Source: Arthrobacter sp. FB24
Lineage (GTDB): Bacteria > Actinomycetota > Actinomycetes > Actinomycetales > Micrococcaceae
Reading direction: 5' to 3'
Assembly: GCF_000196235.1 (NCBI RefSeq)
Contig: NC_008541.1
Location: 3,410,001 to 3,474,000, forward strand
Length of the DNA: 64,000 bases
In this document: positions 22,845 to 31,674 of the stretch, one piece after another
Position numbering within the stretch: position 1 is the stretch's first letter
Layout of the letters: every line of letters begins with the position of its first letter
Program-made: the position numbers and the translations under genes
Notes under the pieces: model-generated
Seen by the model: the letters and a program-made list of their open reading frames with translations, nothing else
Database searches by the model: none
Told to the model about the DNA's origin: nothing

Positions 22845-24014
22845 CTAGCTGCCCGTACCAATGAAGGTGAAAGCGTGCTCGAGGTCCGCAATCAGGTCCT
22901 CGACGTCCTCGATGCCGCAGGAGAGCCGGATCAGATTGACCGGCACTGCCAGTTCCGTCCCCTTGACCGAAGCGTGCGTCATTTCGGACGGGTAGTTCAT
23001 CAGCGATTCAATGCCGCCGAGGGACTCGGCCAGGGTGAACACCGAGGTGTTCTCCGCAACGGTACGGGCCGCGGTCTCGCCGCCCCTGAACTGCACGGAA
23101 ATCATGCCGCCGAACTTCTTCATCTGCTTTTTGGCCAGCTCGTGGCCCGGGTGCGACGGCAGGCCCGGGTACAGCACCGCCTCCACTTCGGGGCGCTGCA
23201 GCAGCCACTCGGCCACGGCCTGGGCGTTGTCGCTGTGCCGGTCCATCCGGACGCCGAGGGTCTTGAGCCCGCGGGTGGTTAGGAAGGCGTCCATTGGCCC
23301 GGAGACGGCGCCAACGGCGAACTGGACGAAGCCGATCTTCTCGGCGAGGTCCGCGTCGTTGACCACGATCGCCCCGCCGACGACGTCGGAGTGGCCGCCG
23401 ATGTACTTGGTGGTGGAGTGCACCACGATGTCGGCGCCAAGGGCCAGCGGAGTCTGCAAATAAGGCGACGCGAAGGTGTTGTCCACCACCAGGAGGGCGC
23501 CGGCGTCGTGCGCGACCTTGGCGAGGGCCGCGATGTCAGTGATCTTCATCATCGGGTTGGACGGGGTCTCCACCCAGACGAGGCGGGTCTTGTGGGCTGC
23601 CACCGCGGCGCCGACGGCCTCGAGGTCCGCCATGTCCACTGGGGTGTTGCCGATCCCCCATTCGCCCAGGACCCGGCTGATCAGGCGGTAGGTTCCGCCG
23701 TAGGCGTCGTTGCCCAGCACGATGTGGTCCCCGGGGCGGGTGAGGGCCCGGATGAGGGAGTCCTCGGCGGCCAGGCCTGAGCTGAAGGAGTACGCGTGTG
23801 AGCCGCCTTCGAGGGCTGCGAGCTGTTCCTGCAGGGAGTCCCGGGTGGGGTTCGTGCCGCGGCCGTATTCATAGCCGGCACGGAGCACCCCGATTGCTTC
23901 CTGGGCGTACGTGGTGGAGAAGTGCACGGGCGGCACCACGGCGCCGGTGCGCGGCTCAAAGGCCTGGCCGGCGTGCACGGCGCGGGTGTTGAAGCCTTGG
24001 TTTTCTCTGGACAT
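22845..24014 (-). CDS. metB: Cystathionine gamma-synthase/lyase
   Basis: PLP enzyme of the Cys/Met metabolism family, 389 residues. Start MSRENQGFNTRAVHAG follows AAAGGAA; the substrate-binding loop YEYGRGTNPTRDSLQEQLAALEGG, the PLP lysine in VHSTTKYIGGHSDVVGG, and the C-terminal RLSCGIEDVEDLIADL are all present. It either condenses O-acyl-homoserine with cysteine or cleaves cystathionine to cysteine. Directly after a cystathionine beta-synthase gene, the reverse-transsulfuration direction (gamma-lyase) is as likely as metB, so the symbol is tentative. Confidence 0.92.
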   Translation of the reverse strand: MSRENQGFNTRAVHAGQAFEPRTGAVVPPVHFSTTYAQEAIGVLRAGYEYGRGTNPTRDSLQEQLAALEGGSHAYSFSSGLAAEDSLIRALTRPGDHIVLGNDAYGGTYRLISRVLGEWGIGNTPVDMADLEAVGAAVAAHKTRLVWVETPSNPMMKITDIAALAKVAHDAGALLVVDNTFASPYLQTPLALGADIVVHSTTKYIGGHSDVVGGAIVVNDADLAEKIGFVQFAVGAVSGPMDAFLTTRGLKTLGVRMDRHSDNAQAVAEWLLQRPEVEAVLYPGLPSHPGHELAKKQMKKFGGMISVQFRGGETAARTVAENTSVFTLAESLGGIESLMNYPSEMTHASVKGTELAVPVNLIRLSCGIEDVEDLIADLEHAFTFIGTGS

Positions 24015-24073
24015 GACGTTCCTTTCGGCTGGTGTCCGGTGATCGAGCCTGTCGAGGTCCTGGTCCGGCCCAG

Positions 24074-24088
24074 GCTCAACCACCGGGT
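24074..24088. repeat. Short intergenic repeat, copy 1
   Basis: GCTCAACCACCGGGT lies in the 73-nt gap between cbs and metB. The same 15-mer with one change is found at 58509-58523. Its flank (GATCGAGCCTGTCGAGG) pairs partly with it. The form resembles the abundant TCGAxxAGCTCxACCACCGG intergenic repeat of Micrococcales, a recollection not checked here. Confidence 0.4.
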
Positions 24089-25473
24089 CAGTTGCTGAGG
24101 TAGGCGAGCAGGTCGTGGCGGGTCAGGATGCCCACGGGGGCGCCGACGAACGTGACCATTACGGTGTCGACGTCGGAGAGCAGCTCGCGGGCGGCGGAGA
24201 TGGTTTCCAGCGATCCGATCACGGGCAGGCGCTCCCCCATGTGTTCGGAGATCTTGTCCGTCAGCTTCGCCTCGCCGCGGAACAGCTTGGAGGTAAGGCT
24301 TCGCTCGTCCACGGCGCCCAGCACCTCGCCCATGACCACCGGCGGCTCCTGGGACAGGACCGGGATGTGGGAGACGCCGAACTCGTTCATGATGTTGATG
24401 ACGTCGCGGACGGTTTCGTTCGGGTGGATGTGCACCAGTTCGGGGAGCTCACCGGTCTTCGACTTGAGCACCTCGCCGACGGAGGACTCTTCGCCGCCGG
24501 ACAGGAAGCCGTAGGACCGCATCCACTGGTCGTTGAAGATCTTCGCCAGGTAGCCGCGGCCGGAATCGGGCAGGATCACCACCACCACGGCGTCCTCGGG
24601 CAGGTCCTTGGCGACTTTCAGGGCGGCCACCACGGCCATGCCGGAGGATCCGCCCACCAGCAGGCCCTCCTCGCGGGCCAGCCTGCGGGTCATCTCGAAG
24701 GACTCGGCGTCGCTGACGGCAATCACGTCGTCCGGGACGGCTTTGTCGTAGTTGGCCGGCCACATGTCCTCGCCGACGCCCTCGACGAAATACGGCCGTC
24801 CGGTTCCGCCGGAGTACACGGAGCCCTCGGGGTCGGCGCCGATGATCCGGACGCGTCCGCCGTCGGCTTCGGGGCGGTTGGCGGAAACTTCCTTGAGGTA
24901 GCGGCCGGTTCCGGTGATCGTGCCGCCGGTGCCGGCCCCGATGACGCAGTGCGTGATCCGGCCGTCGGTGTCGCGCCAGATTTCGGGTCCGGTGGTTTCG
25001 TAGTGGCTGCCGGGGGCGGCAGGGTTGGAGAACTGGTCCGGCTTGTAGGCGCCGGGGATCTCGGTGACGAGGCGGTCCGAGACGCTGTAGTAGCTCTGCG
25101 GGCTGTCAGGTGCGACGGCGGTAGGCGTCACCACCACTTCGGCGCCGTATGCCTGCAGGACGGCGCGCTTGTCCTCGCCCACCTTGTCCGGCACCACGAA
25201 AACGCAGCGGTAGCCCTTCTGCTGGGCCACCAAGGCAAGGCCAACGCCGGTGTTCCCCGAGGTGGGTTCAACGATGGTTCCGCCGGGGAGCAGTTTGCCG
25301 TCCCGCTCGGCCTCCTCGATCATCTTCGCCGCGATCCGGTCCTTGATGGACCCGCCGGGGTTCAGGTATTCCACCTTCGCCAGGACGGTGGCTTTGATGC
25401 CATCGGTAACGTGGTTGAGCTTGACGAGCGGCGTGTTGCCGATGAGGTCCAGGACGGACTGGGCGTACTTCAT
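24088..25473 (-). CDS. cbs: Cystathionine beta-synthase with C-terminal CBS-domain pair
   Basis: Joins serine (or O-acetylserine) and homocysteine to cystathionine. 461 residues: a fold-type II PLP core (1-330) with IGNTPLVKLN, PLP Lys44 in NPGGSIKDRIA, the phosphate loop GAGTGGTITGTGRYL and SGNTGVGLALVAQQKG, then two CBS motifs (about 335-455: VSHIPVLSQ and GILTRHDLLAYL) that in mammalian CBS bind S-adenosylmethionine. The ATG at 25473 is the start because the family N-terminus begins there. It lies 73 nt before metB, giving a transsulfuration pair. Confidence 0.93.
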   Translation of the reverse strand: MKYAQSVLDLIGNTPLVKLNHVTDGIKATVLAKVEYLNPGGSIKDRIAAKMIEEAERDGKLLPGGTIVEPTSGNTGVGLALVAQQKGYRCVFVVPDKVGEDKRAVLQAYGAEVVVTPTAVAPDSPQSYYSVSDRLVTEIPGAYKPDQFSNPAAPGSHYETTGPEIWRDTDGRITHCVIGAGTGGTITGTGRYLKEVSANRPEADGGRVRIIGADPEGSVYSGGTGRPYFVEGVGEDMWPANYDKAVPDDVIAVSDAESFEMTRRLAREEGLLVGGSSGMAVVAALKVAKDLPEDAVVVVILPDSGRGYLAKIFNDQWMRSYGFLSGGEESSVGEVLKSKTGELPELVHIHPNETVRDVINIMNEFGVSHIPVLSQEPPVVMGEVLGAVDERSLTSKLFRGEAKLTDKISEHMGERLPVIGSLETISAARELLSDVDTVMVTFVGAPVGILTRHDLLAYLSN

Positions 25474-25608
25474 AGGTACAAAGTTACCGTCTCCGGCGTG
25501 TTCCCCTTGCCTCGGCGGAAGTCCTTGCGTGCAGGTACCCGAGCGTCGCTTGCGCACTCACACGGCGGCGGATGGGACGATTGGGCAGTGGAGCGGTTCG
25601 CGTGGCTG

Positions 25609-26775
25609 ATGAAGATACGGAGTTACCTCCTGCCGGGGGCCATGCTCGCGGCAGGCGTGGCCGCGCTGGCGGCTGGTGCGCTCCCGGGGCCCGCTTTCGG
25701 GGATCTGGCGGCCCGCACCATTCCGATCCTGTCCTTCGTGCTGGCCATGTCACTGGTCACTGAGCTCCTGGACGAGGCGGGGCTGTTCCGCGTGGTGACC
25801 GACCGCCTGGCTGCCCTGGGCCGGGGCCGGGTCTTCTCCTTGTGGCTCCTGGTCATCGCGGTGGCCACTGTCTCCACCGTGTTCCTGTCCCTGGACACAA
25901 CGGCAGTGCTGGTGACTCCCGTGGTGGTGCTCCTGGCCGTCCATGCCCGGATTCCGCCCCTGCCGTTCGCCCTGACCAGCATCTGGCTCGCCAACACGGC
26001 CTCCCTGCTGCTTCCGGTGTCCAACCTGACGAACCTTTTGGCTCAGGACAGGCTCGGGCTCAGCCCGCTCGGCTTTGCAGCTTTGGTCTGGGCGCCCGCC
26101 CTGGTGGGATTGGCGGTCCCGCTGGCCCTGTTGTGGCTGGCATTCAGGCGGGAACTGCGCGGGACCTACGGGCCGCAGCCCGTCCACCGCGTGCGGGACC
26201 GCGGCCTGCTGATAATCGCAGCCGGCACGCTGCTGGTGCTGCTGCCTGCTTTGGTGTCCGGAGTGCCGGTGCAATATCCCGCGATGGCAGCCGCCGCGTT
26301 CCTGCTGGCGGTCTTCCTGCGGCGCCGCCCAGCCGCGCTGCGGTGGTCCATGGTTCCGTGGCGTCCGTTAATGCTGACGGTGGGCCTGTTCATGATCGTG
26401 GAGGCCCTGCACGCCAACGGCCTGACCTTGCTCCTGGCCGGCGTGGCCGGATCAGGCGACAGCCTGCCCGCCCTCCTGCAGTTGGCGGGGCTAGGGGCAG
26501 GGGCCGCAAACGCTGCGAACAACCTCCCCGCCTACCTGGCCTTGGAACCTGTGGCGGGCTCGCCGGCCCGGCTGGCCGCCCTACTTATCGGCGTGAACCT
26601 TGGCCCGCTGGTGAGTCCGTGGGCGTCCTTGGCGACCTTGCTTTGGCACGAGCGGCTGCGGGCGCTGAACGTCCGGATCCGGTGGGGCGGATTCGCCCTG
26701 GCGGGGCTGGTGGCTGCAGCGCTGACGGTTCCCCTGGCCGTCGTGGCGTTGTGGGTGGCTTCAGGCATGCATTGA
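25609..26775 (+). CDS. SLC13/ArsB-type ion permease
   Basis: A 388-residue protein with about ten helices in the two-repeat layout of the ion-transporter superfamily. Landmarks: LSLDTTAVLVTPVVVLLA (first hairpin), SIWLANTASLLLPVSNLTNLLAQ (signature helix of the ArsB/NhaD branch) and, in the second half, GLGAGAANAANNLPAYLAL with the repeated AAN motif. Members expel arsenite or carry Na+/dicarboxylates; no ArsR or ArsC lies nearby, so the ion is open. A GTG at 25588 would add seven residues and is equally possible. Confidence 0.82.
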   Translation: MKIRSYLLPGAMLAAGVAALAAGALPGPAFGDLAARTIPILSFVLAMSLVTELLDEAGLFRVVTDRLAALGRGRVFSLWLLVIAVATVSTVFLSLDTTAVLVTPVVVLLAVHARIPPLPFALTSIWLANTASLLLPVSNLTNLLAQDRLGLSPLGFAALVWAPALVGLAVPLALLWLAFRRELRGTYGPQPVHRVRDRGLLIIAAGTLLVLLPALVSGVPVQYPAMAAAAFLLAVFLRRRPAALRWSMVPWRPLMLTVGLFMIVEALHANGLTLLLAGVAGSGDSLPALLQLAGLGAGAANAANNLPAYLALEPVAGSPARLAALLIGVNLGPLVSPWASLATLLWHERLRALNVRIRWGGFALAGLVAAALTVPLAVVALWVASGMH

Positions 26776-26779
26776 GTCG

Positions 26780-27208
26780 TTACGCGCCGATGTCGTTCTC
26801 GGCGGCGTCCGGGCTGACGACGGGGCCTGGTTCGGCGTTCTGCCACAAGCCCACGATATTCCCTTCACTGTCCTTGAAATAGGCGTTCCACCCCATGCCC
26901 GGAACCTCCATTTTGCCCCGGAAGACTGAACCTCCCACGGCGGCAATCTTCTCCAAGGCGGCGTCAATGTCCTCCACGTCAACAGTGACCACCGGTGCCG
27001 CCATCTCCCCCTCCCGGCGGAACATGCCTCCGTTGATGGAACCGGCCGCGGACGGCATGCCGGTTTCATCGACCGGCGTCGTCATGATCAGCGTGTAGCT
27101 CATCTCCGGCAGCGGATTCATCTCCCAGCCAAACGCCGAACTGTAAAAATCCCGCGCGCGGTTTTCGTCGTCGGCAGGGATCTCGAAGTGGACTACTCCT
27201 CCGGCCAT
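26780..27208 (-). CDS. VOC family protein (glyoxalase/bleomycin-resistance fold)
   Basis: 142 residues of a single-chain two-module VOC fold. GGVVHFEIPADDENRARDFYSSAFGWEM is the first beta-alpha-beta unit with the family His (metal site) and FYxxxFGW; the second unit holds VEDIDAALEKIAAVGGSV and AYFKDSEGNIVGLWQ, where Glu is the other ligand position. AGGTGA precedes the ATG. Substrate unknown; many such small proteins are uncharacterised. It faces the permease gene tail to tail with 4 nt between stops. Confidence 0.85.
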   Translation of the reverse strand: MAGGVVHFEIPADDENRARDFYSSAFGWEMNPLPEMSYTLIMTTPVDETGMPSAAGSINGGMFRREGEMAAPVVTVDVEDIDAALEKIAAVGGSVFRGKMEVPGMGWNAYFKDSEGNIVGLWQNAEPGPVVSPDAAENDIGA

Positions 27209-27363
27209 TGTCTTCACCTGGCATTCCACACTCTGGCCGCAATCGGCCCGGCGCGGGCGGTCCACGCCACACCTGGAGTCTAGGCCGGGGTGTCCGTGAC
27301 CGGCAGGGCCGTTCGGCCTTGCCGGTTTCCGGACCTGTCAGCCCCGCGTGGGACGATGGTGGC

Positions 27364-28344
27364 ATGACCATCACAGACGTCCCCGCCGGCCTCGCCGCCG
27401 CGGCGGATGCCTCCCTGCGGTGGCATCCCGGCGGCCCGTTCAACCTCCTGCAGACGCTCGGCACACTCATGCGCGGCAATGGCGATCCGGCGTTCGCTGC
27501 CGCACCGGACGGGCTCTGGATGGCCTTCACCACACCGTGCGGGCCTGCCACCCTGCGCCTCACCGTCGCCGGGGATCCCGGCGAACCGGCGGTGGACATT
27601 CAGGCCTGGGGACCGGGGTCGGAGGAGGCCGTGGCCGGCGCGCCGCGGCTGCTGGGCAGCGGGGACGACTGGTCCGCGTTCGACCACCCCGAGTTCCACT
27701 CAACGCTCCCCCGGATGGTGGTGGAAGCCCGACGTCGGAACCTGGCGCTGCGGCTCCCCGCCACCGGCCGGATGATGGACTCCCTGGTGCCCACCATTCT
27801 TGAGCAGAAGGTCACCGTCATCGAAGCCCGGCGTGGCTACCGCTACCTGATGTACCGCTTCGGCGCGCCGGCTCCGGCTGCCGGTTCGGCCGCTCCGGCC
27901 GGACTGCGGCTGCAGCCCACACCTGAGCAGTGGCTGCGCATCCCGTCATGGGAGTGGCACAAGGCCGGCGTGGGCCCCCAGCGTTCCGCCACCGTCATGC
28001 GTGCGCTGCGTTCCGCCGTCGCCCTTGAACGCCTGGCTGCGGCGCCGGCGGCGGAGGCGGCCGCGGGGATGCAGACCATTCCGGGCATCGGCGTCTGGAC
28101 CACGGCGGAGGTGGTGCAGAGGACGCACGGCTGCCCGGACTCCATCGCGGTGGGCGACTACCACCTCGCGGCCTACGTCGGGGCCGCGCTGACCGGCCGG
28201 AGGACTGACGACGCCGGGATGCTGCGGCTGCTCGCGCCGTGGCAGGGTCACCGGCAGCGGGTGGTGCGGATGATCGGCCTCAGCGGTTTCCGGAAACCCA
28301 CGTTCGGCCCCCGCATGACCATCCAGGACCACCGCCGGCACTAG
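27364..28344 (+). CDS. AlkA-like DNA-3-methyladenine glycosylase (HhH-GPD)
   Basis: Base-excision repair protein of 326 residues with an HhH-GPD domain in its second half: SLVPTILEQKVTVIEARRGYRYLM, the helix-hairpin-helix MQTIPGIGVWTTAEVVQR and the catalytic aspartate in the segment SIAVGDYHLAAYVG, the place of AlkA Asp238. The N-terminal 110 residues are variable, like the AlkA-type N-domain. It removes alkylated purines or pyrimidines. It is a stand-alone gene, start ATG at 27364. Confidence 0.85.
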   Translation: MTITDVPAGLAAAADASLRWHPGGPFNLLQTLGTLMRGNGDPAFAAAPDGLWMAFTTPCGPATLRLTVAGDPGEPAVDIQAWGPGSEEAVAGAPRLLGSGDDWSAFDHPEFHSTLPRMVVEARRRNLALRLPATGRMMDSLVPTILEQKVTVIEARRGYRYLMYRFGAPAPAAGSAAPAGLRLQPTPEQWLRIPSWEWHKAGVGPQRSATVMRALRSAVALERLAAAPAAEAAAGMQTIPGIGVWTTAEVVQRTHGCPDSIAVGDYHLAAYVGAALTGRRTDDAGMLRLLAPWQGHRQRVVRMIGLSGFRKPTFGPRMTIQDHRRH

Positions 28345-28407
28345 GCGGGAAGCGCGAACGGACACCCGGGGCACGCGAAGCCCGTGCGGCCACGGCACGC
28401 CCGAAGG

Positions 28408-30084
28408 CTACAGTCCCAGCCGGGCCACGGCCTCCTGCCGCATCTCCACTTTCCGGATCTTCCCTGACACCGTCATCGGGAAGCTGTCCCGGACCTCCAC
28501 GTAGCGCGGGATCTTGTAATGCGCCAGCTTGCCGCGGCAGAACTCGGCGACGTCGGCCGCGTCCAGCGGATCCGCGCCGGGTTTGACGATGATGCAGGCC
28601 ATAAGCTCCTCGCCGTACTTGGCGTCCGGCACCCCGATCACTTGCACGTCCTGGATGGACGGGTGGGTGTACAGGAACTCCTCGATCTCCCGCGGGTAGA
28701 TGTTCTCGCCGCCGCGGATCACCATGTCCTTGATGCGGCCTTCGATCACCACGTAGCCGTCCGCGTCCATCCGGGCAAGATCCCCGGTGTGCATCCAGCC
28801 GTCCGGGTCGATCGCCTCGGCGGTCTTGTCCGGCTGGTTCCAATATCCCTTCATCACGGCATACCCGCGGGTGCACAGCTCGCCGATTTCCCCCCGCTCC
28901 AGCACCTCGCCTGTCGCCGGGTCCACCACCTGGCTCTCCAGCTGCGGCATGGTACGTCCCACGGTTTCAGTGCGCTGCTGCAGGGTGTCGTCGGCGCGGG
29001 TCATGGTGGATACCGGGGATGTTTCCGTCATGCCGTAGCAGATGGCCACATCCTTCATGTTCATGTCGGAGATGACCCGGTTCATCACCTCGATAGGGCA
29101 CAGGGATCCGGCCATCACACCGGTGCGCAGCGTGGACAAGTCATAGGATGCGAAGTCCGGCAGCGCGAGCTCGGCAATGAACATCGTGGGCACGCCGTAC
29201 AGCGATGTACCGCCAAAGTCCTGGACCGCTTCGAGCGCTGCCGCCGGAGTGAAGGTGCGTCCCGGAATGATGGTCGCGGCGCCGTGGCTGAGGGCATTCA
29301 GGTTCCCGATCACCATCCCGAAGCAATGGTAGAACGGCACCGGAATCACCACGCGGTCATGCTCCGTGTAGCCCAGCAGCTCGCCGATGGAATAGCCGTT
29401 GTTCAGGATGTTGCGGTGGGTCAGGGTGGCACCTTTGGGGAACCCTGTGGTGCCCGACGTGTACTGCAGGTTGATGGGGTCCTGCGGGTCCAGCCCCGCC
29501 AGGCGGGCCTTCAGAACGGAATGCCCGACGTCGTCCGCCCGCTTGAGAAGCTCGGCGTAAGTCATTTCCGCAGCAGTTTCAGGATCACCCGCCTGCAGCT
29601 GCGGCTGGCCGCCATCGGGCAGGAAGACCAGCTCCTTTAACTCCGGGCATGCGGCGAGGGCCTGCCTGGCCATCGCCGTGTAGTCGCTGCTCCGGTCCGA
29701 CGGCGCCGCCACCAGCATCCTCATGCCGTTCTGCTTGACCACGAACTCCAGTTCGTGGCTCCGGTAGGACGGGTTCACGTTGACCAGGATCGCTCCGATC
29801 TTGGCCGTGGCGTACTGCAGGATGGTCCACTCCGCACAGTTGGGACTCCAGATGCCGATCCGGTCCCCGGTGGCGACGCCGCGGGCGATCAGCGCCCGGG
29901 CCAACCTGTCGACGTCGTCGTTCAGCTTGGTGTAGCTCCAGCGGCGGGCGTCCGCTCCGGGTACCAAAGCCGCCTCTATCAGGGCGTCATGGACCGGGAA
30001 CCTGGCCACCATCCGCTCGAAATTCTGGCCGATTGTCTCGTCAAGCAGCGGGACGTCAGTGTCCCCGGCTGTATAAGCGCGCAT
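28408..30084 (-). CDS. fadD: Fatty acyl-CoA ligase (AMP-binding)
   Basis: Activates a carboxylic acid as acyl-AMP then acyl-CoA. 558 residues with the A3 loop YTSGTTGFPKGATLTHRN, A5 CYGMTETSPVS, the A7 segment GWMHTGDLARMDADGYVVIEGR, A8 IKDMVIRGGENIYPREIE and the A10 lysine in SGKIRKVEM. This long form with PxxxCFGMV (PVPFYHCFGMVIG) belongs to medium/long-chain acyl-CoA synthetases. No fatty-acid operon is adjacent. Chain length preference is not readable. Confidence 0.92.
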   Translation of the reverse strand: MRAYTAGDTDVPLLDETIGQNFERMVARFPVHDALIEAALVPGADARRWSYTKLNDDVDRLARALIARGVATGDRIGIWSPNCAEWTILQYATAKIGAILVNVNPSYRSHELEFVVKQNGMRMLVAAPSDRSSDYTAMARQALAACPELKELVFLPDGGQPQLQAGDPETAAEMTYAELLKRADDVGHSVLKARLAGLDPQDPINLQYTSGTTGFPKGATLTHRNILNNGYSIGELLGYTEHDRVVIPVPFYHCFGMVIGNLNALSHGAATIIPGRTFTPAAALEAVQDFGGTSLYGVPTMFIAELALPDFASYDLSTLRTGVMAGSLCPIEVMNRVISDMNMKDVAICYGMTETSPVSTMTRADDTLQQRTETVGRTMPQLESQVVDPATGEVLERGEIGELCTRGYAVMKGYWNQPDKTAEAIDPDGWMHTGDLARMDADGYVVIEGRIKDMVIRGGENIYPREIEEFLYTHPSIQDVQVIGVPDAKYGEELMACIIVKPGADPLDAADVAEFCRGKLAHYKIPRYVEVRDSFPMTVSGKIRKVEMRQEAVARLGL

Positions 30085-30186
30085 GCTGGCACGCTACCAA
30101 CAGAGCCCCGGCAATAGAAGCCTAAAACTAGGAAGTCCTACAAAATATTCGGGGAGGCAGGCGGCCGGGCCGGTATTGTGAAACGC

Positions 30187-30465
30187 ATGACTGCACCCAT
30201 TGACCTGAAGGCAACGTTCATCCCCAACGACGGCGAATTCTTCCGCGTGAAGCTCGCCCTCGAAATCGCGATCGACGAGGTGGTCAACGAACCAGGCTGC
30301 ATCCGGTACGAACTGACGGAGGCCACCGAGGAAAAACTGGTGCTGACGGAACAGTGGGCTTCCGAAGAGGACCTGGACAAGCATTCCAAGGGCACCGCCG
30401 TGCAGGACCTCAATGAGTCGCTGAGCGCGCTGCTGGCCGAACCCGTCCAGCTCGAACGCCTGTAG
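30187..30465 (+). CDS. Antibiotic biosynthesis monooxygenase domain protein (YgiN-like)
   Basis: 92 residues (ATG at 30187; a GTG nine nucleotides earlier is also possible). The ferredoxin-like ABM fold shows as IDLKATFIPNDGEFFRVKLALE, NEPGCIRYELTEATEEKLVLTEQWASEEDLDKHSKG, a close fit to small quinol monooxygenases. They act as cofactor-free oxygenases on quinols or heme-like compounds. Single gene ending at a strong terminator. Confidence 0.82.
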   Translation: MTAPIDLKATFIPNDGEFFRVKLALEIAIDEVVNEPGCIRYELTEATEEKLVLTEQWASEEDLDKHSKGTAVQDLNESLSALLAEPVQLERL

Positions 30466-30482
30466 CCCCTTTCCGACCAACG

Positions 30483-30540
30483 ACGCGGGGCCACTTCCGC
30501 CCGAACGAACCTGGGTTCGTCGGCGGAAGTGGCCCCGCGT
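30483..30540. terminator. Strong bidirectional terminator
   Basis: ACGCGGGGCCACTTCCGCC (30483-30501) pairs without mismatch with 30522-30540 (19 bp), with a small inner stem in the loop. It separates the convergent monooxygenase and thioredoxin genes. Confidence 0.85.
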
Positions 30541-30573
30541 TGGTGCTTAATGCGACGGGCGCCTGGCGGACCC

Positions 30574-30987
30574 TTAGGCCTCCGGGATCTGCGTGCCGTC
30601 CTGCGTGCCTGGCGCCGCGGCTGCCTCGGCCTGGGACCTGGCCACATGCGCATGGACTTCTTCCATGTCCAGTGCCTTGACGGCGTCAACCACCTGCTCG
30701 AGCTGCTGGGCATTGAGCGCGCCGGGCTGCGAGAACACCAGCACCTTCTCGCGGAACGCCATCAGCGTGGGGATGGAGGTGATGCCTGCTTCGGCGGCCA
30801 GCTGCTGCTCGGCCTCGGTGTCCACCTTGGAGAACACGACGTCCGGGTGCTTCTCTGAAACTGCGGAATACGTGGGTCCAAACTGCTTGCAGGGACCACA
30901 CCATTCGGCCCAGAAATCAACGAGGACGATGTCGTTGTTCTCGACGGTTGATGCGAACTGTTCACCTGTAATGTCTACGGTAGCCAT
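30574..30987 (-). CDS. trxA: Thioredoxin
   Basis: Cytosolic disulfide reductase, 137 residues. The active site WCGPC is at residues 29-33, after VLVDFWAEW; the cis-proline is in ITSIPTLMAFR. The C-terminal 25 residues extend beyond the usual 105-110 residue thioredoxin with an Ala/Glu/Thr-rich stretch. trxA-type genes are often multiple in actinobacteria; no thioredoxin reductase is adjacent, so this is probably an accessory copy. Confidence 0.92.
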   Translation of the reverse strand: MATVDITGEQFASTVENNDIVLVDFWAEWCGPCKQFGPTYSAVSEKHPDVVFSKVDTEAEQQLAAEAGITSIPTLMAFREKVLVFSQPGALNAQQLEQVVDAVKALDMEEVHAHVARSQAEAAAAPGTQDGTQIPEA

Positions 30988-31068
30988 GGGTCAACGGTAC
31001 GCGAGCCGCCCGGTGATGTCCCGCGCGTTTCGCTCTTGGCACACCTTTTGCCGTCCGGCATCCGCGGC

Positions 31069-31614
31069 TTAATGCCAGAGGTGCGGCGCCGGCCGGCGGG
31101 CCCCCGGCAGCGCATTGGTCTCGCGCCACTCATGGATCCAGTCCGGCAGTTCGAGCCCGGCCGGCGGCTCGCCGAACTCCCGGAAAATCTCCTCCTGGCT
31201 CACCGGCTTGCCCTTGCTGACCAGCCGCGTTGCGATGTGGGCGCGGGCATAGATTTCACCGTCCACCACCATGCGCTGCTCGAAATAGATGGCCTTGGTG
31301 TCGAGCCCGATGATCCGGGATTCGATGGTGTATCGCTGCCACAGCTGAAGGGACTTCCGGAAGGCGATGGTCTCCCCTGCGGCCACCGGCGACCACCCCT
31401 GCCGGCGCATCTTCTTCCAGGTCCCGCTCCGTGCCATGAGATCAAACCGGCCCAGGTCCATCAGCGAGAAGTACATCCCGTTGTTGACATGCATGGCGAT
31501 GTCGATGTCGGTCGGCAGTACGCGGAGCGGCAGGGAGGACGTGTCCCAGATACTCAGGGGTGGCCGGCGCGAGGACGTGAACAGGAGCAGGAGCGTTCGC
31601 AAAAGCAGGTGCAT
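31069..31614 (-). CDS. Acyl-CoA thioesterase-like protein (hotdog fold)
   Basis: 181 residues. The N-terminus is hydrophobic (LLLRTLLLLF), then a hotdog domain with the catalytic-type Asp-Asn region LPTDIDIAMHVNNGMYFSLMDLGRFDLM, as in 4HBT/THEM6-like thioesterases, and VAAGETIAFRKSLQLWQRYTIESRIIG. The family hydrolyses acyl-thioesters or binds them. The ending HLWH and the short membrane-like start are unusual. It reads toward thioredoxin, 81 nt apart; likely unrelated function. Confidence 0.8.
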   Translation of the reverse strand: MHLLLRTLLLLFTSSRRPPLSIWDTSSLPLRVLPTDIDIAMHVNNGMYFSLMDLGRFDLMARSGTWKKMRRQGWSPVAAGETIAFRKSLQLWQRYTIESRIIGLDTKAIYFEQRMVVDGEIYARAHIATRLVSKGKPVSQEEIFREFGEPPAGLELPDWIHEWRETNALPGARRPAPHLWH

Positions 31615-31674
31615 GCCATCATGTTACCCGCGAGTAACATCAGCGCCAAGGGTCGCCCCCTTTAGGATTTCCCC

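Noticed and set aside
24115..25605. N-terminal extension of 498 codons of the ArsB/SLC13 permease frame, running over cbs.
   Set aside because: The extended part is antisense to cbs and has no membrane or family features; the permease starts at 25588 or 25609.
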